Assembly (NCBI GenBank): GCA_002748225.1
Contig: PDRU01000123.1
Location: forward strand, 1-19,873
Source of the DNA: Spirochaetales bacterium
GTDB taxonomy: Bacteria > Spirochaetota > Spirochaetia > DSM-2461
Reading direction: 5' to 3'
Length of the DNA: 19,873 nt
Shown here piece by piece: positions 13,528 to 19,873 of this stretch. The position numbers were made by a program, and so were the translations under genes. A model generated the notes under the pieces. It searched no databases. It had not been told where the DNA came from and saw nothing but the letters and a program-made list of their open reading frames with translations. Each line of letters starts with the position of its first letter. The stretch's first letter is position 1.

Positions 13528-15939
13528 ATGGCACAAATAACAGTTACCGGCTATACTTCCCGCATTCAAAATTTAAGAGAAGAAGTTCTTCAAGCCAAAT
13601 CAACCATCTGCCTGGACAGAGCCAGATGCTATACTGAAGTTTATAAAAATCATCCGGAACAGCCGGTAATAATACGGCGCGCCCAGGCCCTCTCCAAAAC
13701 ACTTAGAACAATGAAAATTTTCCTGGAAGAGGGCACTTTACTGGCAGGGAATCAATCATCATCGCTGAGAGCGGCTCCCATATTCCCGGAATACGCGGTT
13801 GAGTGGATTGAAAAAGAAATTGATGAGTTTGAAAAACGTCCCGGAGATATTTTCTATCCTTCGCAGCAGACAAAACAGGAATTGCTTGAAATTTGCGCCT
13901 GGTGGAAAGGCCAAACAACCCTGGACAAGGGACGTGCTCAAATGCAGCCCCTCCACCAGATGATACATGAAACCGGAATTATCCGCGCAGAGGGCAACCT
14001 TACATCCGGTGATGCTCATATTGCCGTGGATAACCGGCAGATTCTGTCAAAAGGTATTGGCTTTTTTGTTGAGAAAGTGAAAAAATTGCGGAAGGAATGT
14101 AATGTAACCAGTCTTGCCGATCTCAAAAAAAGTCAATTTTATGAAGCTGTTCTGCTTACACTCGAAGCCTTTCAGGGTTTTATTCTCCGCTATGCCGATC
14201 TGGCAGCCGAGAAAGCAGCCATTACCGAAGATAAAAAACAGGAAGAAGAACTGCTGGAAATAGAACGGATATGCCGCAAAATTTTCCAGGATCCTCCTGA
14301 AAGTTTTCATGAAGCCGTGCAGCTTACCTGGTTTCTGCATGTAGTACTGCAAATAGAAAGCAACGGCCACTCCCTTTCTTTAGGGCGGCTGGACCAATAC
14401 CTCTACCCCTATTACCAGAACGATATTGACTGCGGAAAAATAGACCAGTCTTCAGCCATGGAACTGCTGGAGAATCTCTGGATAAAACTCATGTCAGTTC
14501 ATAAAATCCGTTCCTGGTCTCATACCAGGTTCTCGGCCGGCAGCCCCCTGTATCAGAATGTAACCATAGGCGGGAAAAATATTGACGGCAGTGATTCGGT
14601 AAACGACTTGAGCTTTCTTATCCTGCATTCTGTAGGAGAAACCCGGCTGACCCAGCCCAATCTGTCTGTCCGTTTCCATAAAGATCTTTCTGATGAATTT
14701 TTAACAAGCTGTCTGGATGTTATACGGCTGGGCTTCGGAATGCCCGCCTTTAATAATGATGAAGTGGTTATTCCCGCCTTTATGGATTTGGGCGTGGAAG
14801 AAGCTGATGCATACGATTACTCGGCAATTGGCTGCATTGAGGTTGCTGTTCCCGGGAAATGGGGTTATCGCTGTACAGGAAAGCATTTTCTGAACTTTAT
14901 GCGTATTTTCATGGCCGCTCTTAATAACGGTACGGATACGGAGTCTCAAAGAACATTCTTCCCCGGAAACGGAACTCTTGCTGATTTCAAAGACTATAAC
15001 GACCTTCTCAAGGCATGGGATATTCAGGTGCGCCAATACGCCAGGGCGGGAATTGCCATAGACACAGCTATTGATGTGGTACTGGAAGAAGAAGCGCCCG
15101 ACATTCTCTGCTCCACATTTGTGGACAACTGCCTTGAAAGAGGTAAAACCATTCACGAAGGCGGTTCCAAATACGACTTTGTTTCCGGACTGCAGGTAGG
15201 AATTGCCAATCTTGGTGATTCTCTTGCGGCAGTTAAGAAATTTGTTTTTGACGAAAAATCCATTAAACCTGAAGAATTAATGGAAGCATTAAACACAAAC
15301 TTTCAAACTCCCGAAGGGCAGCAAATCCGAAACCGCCTTATTTATGAAGCACCTAAATACGGTAATGACGATGACACTGTAGACCTTCTTCTTGCGGAGG
15401 CCTACAACTCCTACATTGACGAAATTCAAAACTATCGGACAATCCGGGAAGGACGCGGTCCCATCGGATGCAGATATTACGCAGGTACTTCAAGCATATC
15501 CGGCAATGTGCCGGCAGGCTCAATTGTTCCCGCAACTCCCGATGGCCGCCTGGCTTACACACCACTGGCAGAAGGAGCTTCTCCCAGTGCGGGAATGGAC
15601 ACCAGCGGCCCTACGGCGGTATTCCAGTCAATTGCAAAACTTCCTACAAACAAAATTCTGGGCGGTGTTCTGCTGAACCAGAAAATTAACCCTGCCCTTT
15701 TTGATGAGGCGGGTAATAAACCAAAACTGGTAGGACTGATCAGGGCTTTCTTCGCGGAACTCAAGGGATGGCATGTACAGTACAATGTTGTATCAAGGGA
15801 AACTCTTATTAAAGCCAAAGAGAATCCTGTCGAATACAGAGATCTGGTAGTAAGGGTAGCCGGTTACTCGGCATTTTTCACCACACTGTCTCCCGAAATG
15901 CAGAATAATATAATTGAGAGAACCGAACAAAGCATATAA
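13528..15939 (+). CDS. ybiW: YbiW/PflF-type glycyl radical enzyme, predicted anhydrohexitol-6-phosphate C-O lyase
   Basis: This is a full-length, 803-residue glycyl radical enzyme. The radical site is G779 in RVAGYSAFF, and the thiyl-radical cysteine and acid/base glutamate are C436 and E438 in DYSAIGCIEVAV. From memory it tracks E. coli YbiW closely: RAAPIFPEY, WIEKEID, EGNLTSGDAH, QIESNGHS, AGSPLYQNVTIGG, FGMPAFNNDE, GKWGYRCTG, SGLQVGIANLG, APKYGNDDDTVD, YYAGTSSIS, ATPDGR. It lacks the Cys-Cys pair of pyruvate formate-lyase, so the annotation 'formate acetyltransferase' would be wrong. YbiW is reported to cleave the ring C-O bond of 1,5-anhydroglucitol 6-phosphate to 1-deoxyfructose 6-phosphate. 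An AGGGGG ribosome site sits 6 nt upstream. Divergence from the activase and convergence with the DeoR gene indicate one regulated catabolic unit. Family certain; substrate likely by homology. Confidence 0.93.
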   Translation: MAQITVTGYTSRIQNLREEVLQAKSTICLDRARCYTEVYKNHPEQPVIIRRAQALSKTLRTMKIFLEEGTLLAGNQSSSLRAAPIFPEYAVEWIEKEIDEFEKRPGDIFYPSQQTKQELLEICAWWKGQTTLDKGRAQMQPLHQMIHETGIIRAEGNLTSGDAHIAVDNRQILSKGIGFFVEKVKKLRKECNVTSLADLKKSQFYEAVLLTLEAFQGFILRYADLAAEKAAITEDKKQEEELLEIERICRKIFQDPPESFHEAVQLTWFLHVVLQIESNGHSLSLGRLDQYLYPYYQNDIDCGKIDQSSAMELLENLWIKLMSVHKIRSWSHTRFSAGSPLYQNVTIGGKNIDGSDSVNDLSFLILHSVGETRLTQPNLSVRFHKDLSDEFLTSCLDVIRLGFGMPAFNNDEVVIPAFMDLGVEEADAYDYSAIGCIEVAVPGKWGYRCTGKHFLNFMRIFMAALNNGTDTESQRTFFPGNGTLADFKDYNDLLKAWDIQVRQYARAGIAIDTAIDVVLEEEAPDILCSTFVDNCLERGKTIHEGGSKYDFVSGLQVGIANLGDSLAAVKKFVFDEKSIKPEELMEALNTNFQTPEGQQIRNRLIYEAPKYGNDDDTVDLLLAEAYNSYIDEIQNYRTIREGRGPIGCRYYAGTSSISGNVPAGSIVPATPDGRLAYTPLAEGASPSAGMDTSGPTAVFQSIAKLPTNKILGGVLLNQKINPALFDEAGNKPKLVGLIRAFFAELKGWHVQYNVVSRETLIKAKENPVEYRDLVVRVAGYSAFFTTLSPEMQNNIIERTEQSI

Positions 15940-15953
15940 GAGTAAGACAGACG

Positions 15954-16020
15954 GGAGTAAAGGAAATCAATTGGCAATAATAACAGTCATTCCTGTTTTT
16001 TCCAATTGTTCCTTTACTCC
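15954..16020. repeat. Long imperfect inverted repeat between the convergent radical-enzyme and DeoR genes
   Basis: GGAGTAAAGGAA (15954-15965) plus CAATTGG (15968-15974) pair with CCAATTGTTCCTTTACTCC (16002-16020). This gives 19 bp with a 2-nt bulge. The 27-nt loop holds a nested AACAG/CTGTT stem followed by a T-run (15996-16001), which looks like a weak intrinsic terminator for plus-strand transcripts. The bulge includes part of the DeoR stop codon, so the right arm and loop are DeoR coding sequence. It probably limits readthrough between the converging genes, but the arms are unusually long and AT-balanced for a terminator. Confidence 0.75.
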
Positions 16021-16710
16021 TTCAGGAATTCCCGAGTCGGTAATAAGATAATCCACATCAGACAAATTACATATTTTTGACATTGCCGTTTTGCCTATTT
16101 TCTTTGAGTCGCTGAGAATAAAAACCTGAGGGCTTTTCTTTACCACCTCAGAAGATATTTCAGTACGAAGCATATCGGAACCGGTTATTCCGTTTTCAAG
16201 AGATATGCCGTCCACACCCAGAAAAGCCTTAGTAAAATTGATAGTATTCAATCCCATTTGGGCCAAAGTGCCAACAACACATTCTGACTGATGCTGAAAT
16301 ATGCCGCCGAGAAGAACCACATTCATTTCAGACTCTTTAAGCATGCGCGTAATAAAAACATTGTTGGTAATAACTGAAAGACTCAATTCATCGGGCAGAC
16401 ATCTGGCAAACAAGGCGTTGACAGAACCAGCCTCAATAAAAATAGTTTCTCCTGTACTGACAAGTTTTGCGGCCTGCTCCGCTATGGCCTTTTTGGCTTC
16501 ATAATTAATACTCAAACGGTGAGATATTTCATCTTCACTCTGAATAAGTGCGCCGCCATGAACCCTGCGAATAAAGCCCTGCTCCTGAAGCAAAGCCAGA
16601 TCCTGCCTTATGGTAACACCGCTGACACCCAGTAATTCAGTTAATTCATGAACCTTAATTTCATGTTTACTGGCGATATAATTCAAGATTTGCTGTTGTC
16701 GTTTGTTCAT
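15967..16710 (-). CDS. DeoR-family transcriptional regulator, probable repressor of the locus
   Basis: A 247-residue sugar-responsive repressor of standard length. ATG 16710 is chosen because MNKRQQQILNYIASK is the usual DeoR start; a longer in-frame extension upstream is non-homologous. The N-terminal winged HTH (about residues 20-50) carries KVHELTELLGVSGVTIRQDL and RRVHGGA. The C-terminal DeoRC ligand domain shows EAGSVNALFARCL, VITNN, VVLLGG, KAFLGVDGISLENGITGSD and LSDSKKIGKTAMS. This domain binds sugar phosphates in characterised members, so anhydroglucitol 6-phosphate or deoxyfructose 6-phosphate are natural inducer candidates. It converges on the radical-enzyme gene with 27 bp between stops, and the inverted repeat covers its 3' end. 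Regulation of the kinase and radical-enzyme promoters is inferred from position. Confidence 0.92.
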   Translation of the reverse strand: MNKRQQQILNYIASKHEIKVHELTELLGVSGVTIRQDLALLQEQGFIRRVHGGALIQSEDEISHRLSINYEAKKAIAEQAAKLVSTGETIFIEAGSVNALFARCLPDELSLSVITNNVFITRMLKESEMNVVLLGGIFQHQSECVVGTLAQMGLNTINFTKAFLGVDGISLENGITGSDMLRTEISSEVVKKSPQVFILSDSKKIGKTAMSKICNLSDVDYLITDSGIPEGVKEQLEKTGMTVIIAN

Positions 16711-16762
16711 TGTTATGCCCGGATAATAATACCAGCATAAGCTTAATGTGTATACTGACAGA

Positions 16763-16784
16763 ACTTCCCAGGCCGGCAGGAAGT
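16763..16784. repeat. Inverted repeat in the DeoR/rhomboid divergent gap
   Basis: ACTTCC (16763-16768) and GGAAGT (16779-16784) flank a 10-bp centre containing GGCCGGC; a second CCGGCAG copy occurs further right. It might be an operator for the divergent promoters. No clear -35/-10 pair for the rhomboid gene is visible in this 120-bp gap. Confidence 0.25.
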
Positions 16785-16830
16785 ACGCAATTTCCATAAT
16801 CCGCCGGCAGTTCCAGGCCGATAAAGAACT

Positions 16831-17451
16831 ATGAAACTGAAATACAACGCGCCGGCCACCCTTACTTTTGCCCTTATTTCGGCTGTGGTGCTCCTTACTG
16901 ATCAGTACATTATGCCCGGGTTCATTGAAGCCCTCTTTACCGCTGAAGGTTCGGCCACTTTCCGTCTGGACGACATACCGGCCTATATCCGCATGTTCAC
17001 CCACATTTTCGGGCATGCCGGATGGGACCACCTGCTTTCCAATTTAACCTTGATTTTGCTGCTGGGCCCCATTCTGGAAGAAAAATACGGAACAAAACCT
17101 GTGGCCTGGATGATTGTGGTAACCGCGCTGGTCAACGGCCTGGTTAACGCGTTTTTCTTTGAGGCCGCGCTGATGGGATCGAGCGGTGTGGCGTTCATGA
17201 TGATTCTGCTGGTCAGCTTTGCCAATATCAAGGCCGGAGAATTCCCCCTTACAGCCATTCTTGTAGTAGGTCTGTACCTGGTTAAAGAAATTCTTGCCAT
17301 TTTCCGTTACGACGATGTTTCCCAGGTTTCCCACATTATCGGGGCGGCCTGCGGTGCCGTATTCGGTTTTGCCCGTACCGTTTCAGCGCGCTCCAGGGGA
17401 ACTGCGGCGCCCTTACCGGCCGGTACAGGCGGACAAACCATAGTCAATTAA
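16831..17451 (+). CDS. Rhomboid-family intramembrane serine protease
   Basis: A 206-residue inner-membrane protein with about six hydrophobic helices. The rhomboid catalytic dyad is present: Ser118 in GSSG (116-119) and His168 in VSHIIGAACG. The helix-2 motif H-x4-H-x3-N is seen as FGHAGWDHLLSNLTLILLLG, and EEKYG follows as in many family members. Rhomboids cleave membrane-anchored proteins; the target here is unknown. The ATG is preceded only by a weak ribosome site (AAAGA). Its TAA is immediately followed by the stop of the convergent lipoprotein gene, with no intergenic base. This gene marks the return to the more GC-rich style of the flanks. Confidence 0.92.
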   Translation: MKLKYNAPATLTFALISAVVLLTDQYIMPGFIEALFTAEGSATFRLDDIPAYIRMFTHIFGHAGWDHLLSNLTLILLLGPILEEKYGTKPVAWMIVVTALVNGLVNAFFFEAALMGSSGVAFMMILLVSFANIKAGEFPLTAILVVGLYLVKEILAIFRYDDVSQVSHIIGAACGAVFGFARTVSARSRGTAAPLPAGTGGQTIVN

Positions 17452-18060
17452 CTACAGGCGGCTGTTTATTGCGGCTGATTCATTCTGCAGATCGGCTTTG
17501 AGCATAACCAGATATTTCCGGAAAGCCAGCAGCTTGTCCGTTTTGGCCAGCTCTTTGGGATCTTTGGGAATGGCCCGTTTTGAATATAAAAATGAGCGAA
17601 CCTTATTATGCACATCGTACAGCCTTTCCCAGGCAACCTCTCCGCTGCTGTCCCGTATAACAGTATTAATTTTTAATTCAGTGTTGGTGGCATAAACAGG
17701 AACTCCGAAAAAATTAAAGAAAAATCCTGTCGAATAAGAAAAAATAATACCAAACATACCCATTTCATGCTCGGAAAACTTTATTTGCAGTTCAATTTCA
17801 CCCTTCGGCTCACCCTGAAGAGAACAGATATTCGGCAGCTCACTGGCAAACAGCTCCCGCATGTAATCCTGATCCGTTTTGTAATTAATACCGCCTGTTA
17901 CTTTCAGCGTTTCAGGACTTATTGCAAGATGCTCCAGCCTGGGATTAACGCTTTCTTTACCCGGCAAAAGATACTTGTCCTTCATGGTGGAACAACCTGC
18001 CAGCAGGAGGCTCAGCAGTGCTGTTGTTATTGTGAAAAACTTCTTTAAACGGCACGACAT
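17452..18060 (-). CDS. Uncharacterised lipoprotein
   Basis: The 202-residue protein has a lipoprotein signal, MSCRLKKFFTITTALLSL, ending in LLLAGC with the acylated cysteine at residue 23. ATG 18060 is chosen over an in-frame upstream ATG (18093) because AAGGAG lies 7 nt before it. The mature part starts CSTMKDKYLLPGKESVNPRLEHL. It includes a strand-rich stretch EIELQIKFSEHEMG, a hydrophobic FGIIFSYSTGFFFNFFGVPVYA segment that could re-enter the membrane, and KINTVIRDSSGEVAWERLYDV. I do not recognise the family. It ends in TAG and abuts the rhomboid gene tail to tail. Confidence 0.8.
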   Translation of the reverse strand: MSCRLKKFFTITTALLSLLLAGCSTMKDKYLLPGKESVNPRLEHLAISPETLKVTGGINYKTDQDYMRELFASELPNICSLQGEPKGEIELQIKFSEHEMGMFGIIFSYSTGFFFNFFGVPVYATNTELKINTVIRDSSGEVAWERLYDVHNKVRSFLYSKRAIPKDPKELAKTDKLLAFRKYLVMLKADLQNESAAINSRL

Positions 18061-18082
18061 ATTTAGACTCCTTTTATTCCTA

Positions 18083-18110
18083 TATATAAACATTACCCGG
18101 CAATTGTCAA
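18083..18110 (-). promoter_or_regulatory. Promoter of the lipoprotein gene
   Basis: On the minus strand, a consensus TTGACA (18110-18105) lies 16 bp from TATATA (18088-18083), shortly upstream of the AAGGAG site and the ATG at 18060. It is the best -35 match in the window. Confidence 0.65.
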
Positions 18111-18139
18111 TCAGGCAATTTATCGGCTATTCTGGCCCA

Positions 18140-19114
18140 ATGACCGATACCTCACTGATTGAAAAACGGCTGGAGACCATCCGTCCCCGTTACGAAGAGC
18201 TGCAGAAAGCCATAGCCGATCCTTCCCTTCCCAAAAACCCCAAAGCCTACAAGGAAACCATGCAGGAATACGGGCATGTGGAAGAAATTATTACTGTTTA
18301 CGATGAACTTCTTGATGTTAAAAAGGAACTGGCAGAAGCCCGCACCATGGCTTCGGAGGAATCGGACGCGGAGCTGCGGGAAATGGCCGCTGCCGAAACA
18401 GAAGAGCTGCAGACAAAAGAAGAAAAACTGACAGGACGGCTTAAAGTACTGCTGGTTCCCAGAGACCCGCTGGACGGCAAGGATATTATTGTGGAAATCC
18501 GGGCAGGAACCGGCGGAGATGAAGCCGGCCTGTTTGCCGCCGACCTCTACCGACGCAGCGTGTACGGCAGCCTGCGCTACGAGTCGGGAGTGCACCGCGT
18601 ACAGCGGGTGCCGGTAACCGAGTCGCAGGGGCGTATCCATACCTCGGCGGTAACCGTGGCGGTACTGCCGGAAGCCGAAGATACCGACATTGAAATTAAC
18701 GACGCCGATGTAAAAGTGGATGTGTACCGTTCCAGCGGTCCGGGCGGGCAGAGCGTTAACACAACAGACTCCGCCGTACGGCTTACCCACCTGCCCTCCG
18801 GTCTGGTGGTAACCTGCCAGGATGAAAAAAGCCAGATAAAGAACAAGGCCAAGGCCTTCCGCGTACTCCGCTCCCGCCTCTACGAACTGGAAGAATCCAA
18901 ACGCCAGGCCGAACGGGCGGCCGAAAGGAAAAGCCAGGTGGGCAGCGGTGACCGTTCAGAACGTATCCGCACCTACAACTTCCCCCAGAACCGCCTTACC
19001 GACCACCGCATCAACCTGACCCTCTACAAGCTGGACCACGTTATGGAAGGCGAAATTGACGAAATTATTGACGCCTTGAAAGTCAGCGCTCTGGAAGAGG
19101 CCCTGAAGGGCTGA
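18140..19114 (+). CDS. prfA: Peptide chain release factor 1, with an apparent internal deletion of about 35 residues
   Basis: RF1 recognises UAA and UAG and triggers peptide release on the ribosome. Diagnostic elements are present: RAGTGGDEA (from R121), the P-x-T codon-reading tripeptide P158-V159-T160 in VQRVPVTESQGRIHTSA, and the catalytic G202-G203-Q204 in SSGPGGQSVNTTDS. ATG 18140 gives 324 residues against about 355-360 normally. From RAGTGG to PxT is 37 residues here versus about 72 in E. coli RF1. The missing part lies at ADLYRR/SVYGSLRYESG (residues 138-140), where relatives have an MYSRYAE...GGYKEI segment of domain 2. The frame is intact. The ribosome site is weak. Three genes in the window end in TAG, so functional RF1 is needed. 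Either the DNA is misassembled here, another prfA exists, or this is a shortened RF1. Confidence 0.9.
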   Translation: MTDTSLIEKRLETIRPRYEELQKAIADPSLPKNPKAYKETMQEYGHVEEIITVYDELLDVKKELAEARTMASEESDAELREMAAAETEELQTKEEKLTGRLKVLLVPRDPLDGKDIIVEIRAGTGGDEAGLFAADLYRRSVYGSLRYESGVHRVQRVPVTESQGRIHTSAVTVAVLPEAEDTDIEINDADVKVDVYRSSGPGGQSVNTTDSAVRLTHLPSGLVVTCQDEKSQIKNKAKAFRVLRSRLYELEESKRQAERAAERKSQVGSGDRSERIRTYNFPQNRLTDHRINLTLYKLDHVMEGEIDEIIDALKVSALEEALKG

Positions 19115-19124
19115 TACCCGTTCC

Positions 19125-19873
19125 CTAACCGGTGTGCCGGTAGTCTGCCCGGCCGCTTTCCAGCTTATTCCAGTAGAAATGCGCCCAGATAAAAGCCAGA
19201 ATGGCCCCCAGGACATTTCCGGCAATCAAACCGCCCCACAGCCCGTAAATCCCCCAGTCCAGAACATACACAAAAAAACCTATAAACGGTAAAGACAGCC
19301 CCAGCATGCGCAGTCCGGTCAGAATAAAGGCCGGCCATGGACGTCCCATGGCCTGGAAAACAGCCCGGCACATAATGGCCACAGCCGCAAAAATAAACGC
19401 GTACTCTGTTATACGCGCCTGAAGAACCGCGTAACGCAGCACTCCCTGATCCGATGAAAAATGACTAAAAATCCAGCGGGCCGGAACAACCACAAGCGTG
19501 GCAGATATTAACACCGCGGCAACCGACAGTATAAGGCTGGTACGCCAGGCCGTACGGGCCCTGTGCAGAAAACCCCGTCCAACGTTCTGGCCAATTACCG
19601 TCAGCAGAGAAGCGGAAAGGGCAAAAATGGGTATCATAACAATCTGTTCCAGCCGTCCCACCAGGGAAGCGGCCGTCATGGAAAGCGGATCAATGGAAAG
19701 ATAAATACGGTTCATTACAAGAAATGTCAGAGACATCAGAATCTGGGCCAGTGTCTGCGGCACGCCTACTGAAACAATTTTCCATATCAGATTCAGCCTG
19801 ATATGACGGAATTTCCAGGCAATGGGTACGGTAGTTCGCCCCGAAGCAAACACCCAGAGAATATAGATAAAGG
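19125..19873 (-). CDS. MATE-family efflux transporter, C-terminal part (runs off the right edge)
   Basis: The frame stays open through the right edge; its last visible upstream residues are FIYILWVFASGRTTVP. About 249 residues of the C-terminal half are seen, with repeated MATE features: KIVSVGVPQTLAQILMSL, MTAASLVGRLEQIVMIPIFALS, VGQNVGRGFLHRA and MCRAVFQAMGRPWPAFIL, with about six helices. MATE proteins export drugs or metabolites in exchange for Na+ or H+. It converges on prfA with a 10-bp gap and ends in TAG. A small ACCGG-TGTG-CCGGT hairpin (19128-19141) covers its 3' end, without a T-run. Confidence 0.88.
   Translation of the reverse strand, partial: FIYILWVFASGRTTVPIAWKFRHIRLNLIWKIVSVGVPQTLAQILMSLTFLVMNRIYLSIDPLSMTAASLVGRLEQIVMIPIFALSASLLTVIGQNVGRGFLHRARTAWRTSLILSVAAVLISATLVVVPARWIFSHFSSDQGVLRYAVLQARITEYAFIFAAVAIMCRAVFQAMGRPWPAFILTGLRMLGLSLPFIGFFVYVLDWGIYGLWGGLIAGNVLGAILAFIWAHFYWNKLESGRADYRHTG

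Noticed and set aside
13528..15939. Annotation as pyruvate formate-lyase (formate acetyltransferase)
   Set aside because: The active site is GCIE with one Cys, not the Cys-Cys pair of PFL; overall sequence follows YbiW, an eliminase-type radical enzyme.
16711..17031. N-terminal extension of the DeoR frame
   Set aside because: The extension overlaps the rhomboid gene and its upstream gap and is not DeoR-like; MNKRQQQILNYIASK at 16710 is a typical family start.
17975..18139. N-terminal extension of the prfA frame
   Set aside because: It is antisense to the lipoprotein gene and its promoter; MTDTSLIEKRLETIRPRYEEL at 18140 is the usual RF1 start.
18152..18790. 212-codon minus-strand open frame
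   Set aside because: It is a shadow of prfA; the plus strand carries the PVT and GGQ motifs.
19128..19141. ACCGG-TGTG-CCGGT hairpin as terminator between prfA and the MATE gene
   Set aside because: The stem is short and has no T-run in either direction; it is probably just part of the MATE coding end.

Overview
The window looks like part of the chromosome of an anaerobic, Gram-negative-type bacterium, most likely a spirochaete. The evidence is outer-membrane beta-barrel proteins, a lipoprotein, a solute-binding protein whose mature N-terminus reads NGGAEG (common in Spirochaetota), and an oxygen-sensitive glycyl radical enzyme with its activase. The phylum is an inference. No rRNA, tRNA, CRISPR array, insertion sequence or phage gene is visible.

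Layout. (1) 1-3366, minus strand: a surface-polysaccharide block with a 5'-truncated family 4 glycosyltransferase, a polyprenyl-phosphate sugar transferase, and a POTRA plus barrel outer-membrane protein. (2) 3478-6582, plus strand: a Wzi-like outer-membrane protein followed after 9 bp by a GPH-family sugar:cation symporter. (3) 6816-12466, plus strand: promoter with repeated operator-like motifs, short leader ORF, ROK sugar kinase, CUT2 sugar ABC transporter (ATPase, two permeases, binding protein) and a strong terminator. (4) 12482-16710: radical-SAM activase (minus), a YbiW-type glycyl radical enzyme (plus) and a DeoR-family regulator (minus); the last two converge on a long inverted repeat. 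(5) 16831-19873: rhomboid protease, lipoprotein, release factor 1 (prfA) and the C-terminal part of a MATE exporter.

Central interpretation. Regions 3 and 4 form a self-contained catabolic unit. The radical enzyme is clearly of the E. coli YbiW (PflF) type, with a GCIE active-site motif and a RVAGYSAFF glycyl-radical loop. YbiW has been reported to open the ring of 1,5-anhydroglucitol 6-phosphate, giving 1-deoxyfructose 6-phosphate for an FSA-type aldolase. E. coli is expected to make the phosphorylated substrate through a PTS; here an ABC importer plus ROK kinase would do that job. The kinase has Met188 where ROK hexokinases have a Glu that contacts the sugar O1/O2 hydroxyls, which fits a substrate without an anomeric hydroxyl. 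I propose an ABC/ROK-fed anhydrohexitol ('anhydroglycolysis') locus under DeoR control.

Second theme. Several otherwise well-conserved genes lack internal blocks of roughly 35-50 codons relative to their families: prfA (about 35 residues), the GPH symporter (about 35-40), possibly the activase (its ferredoxin insert), and the N-terminus of the glycosyltransferase. As prfA is essential and three genes here end in TAG, either the assembly is missing small segments or something unusual has happened; read mapping should settle it.
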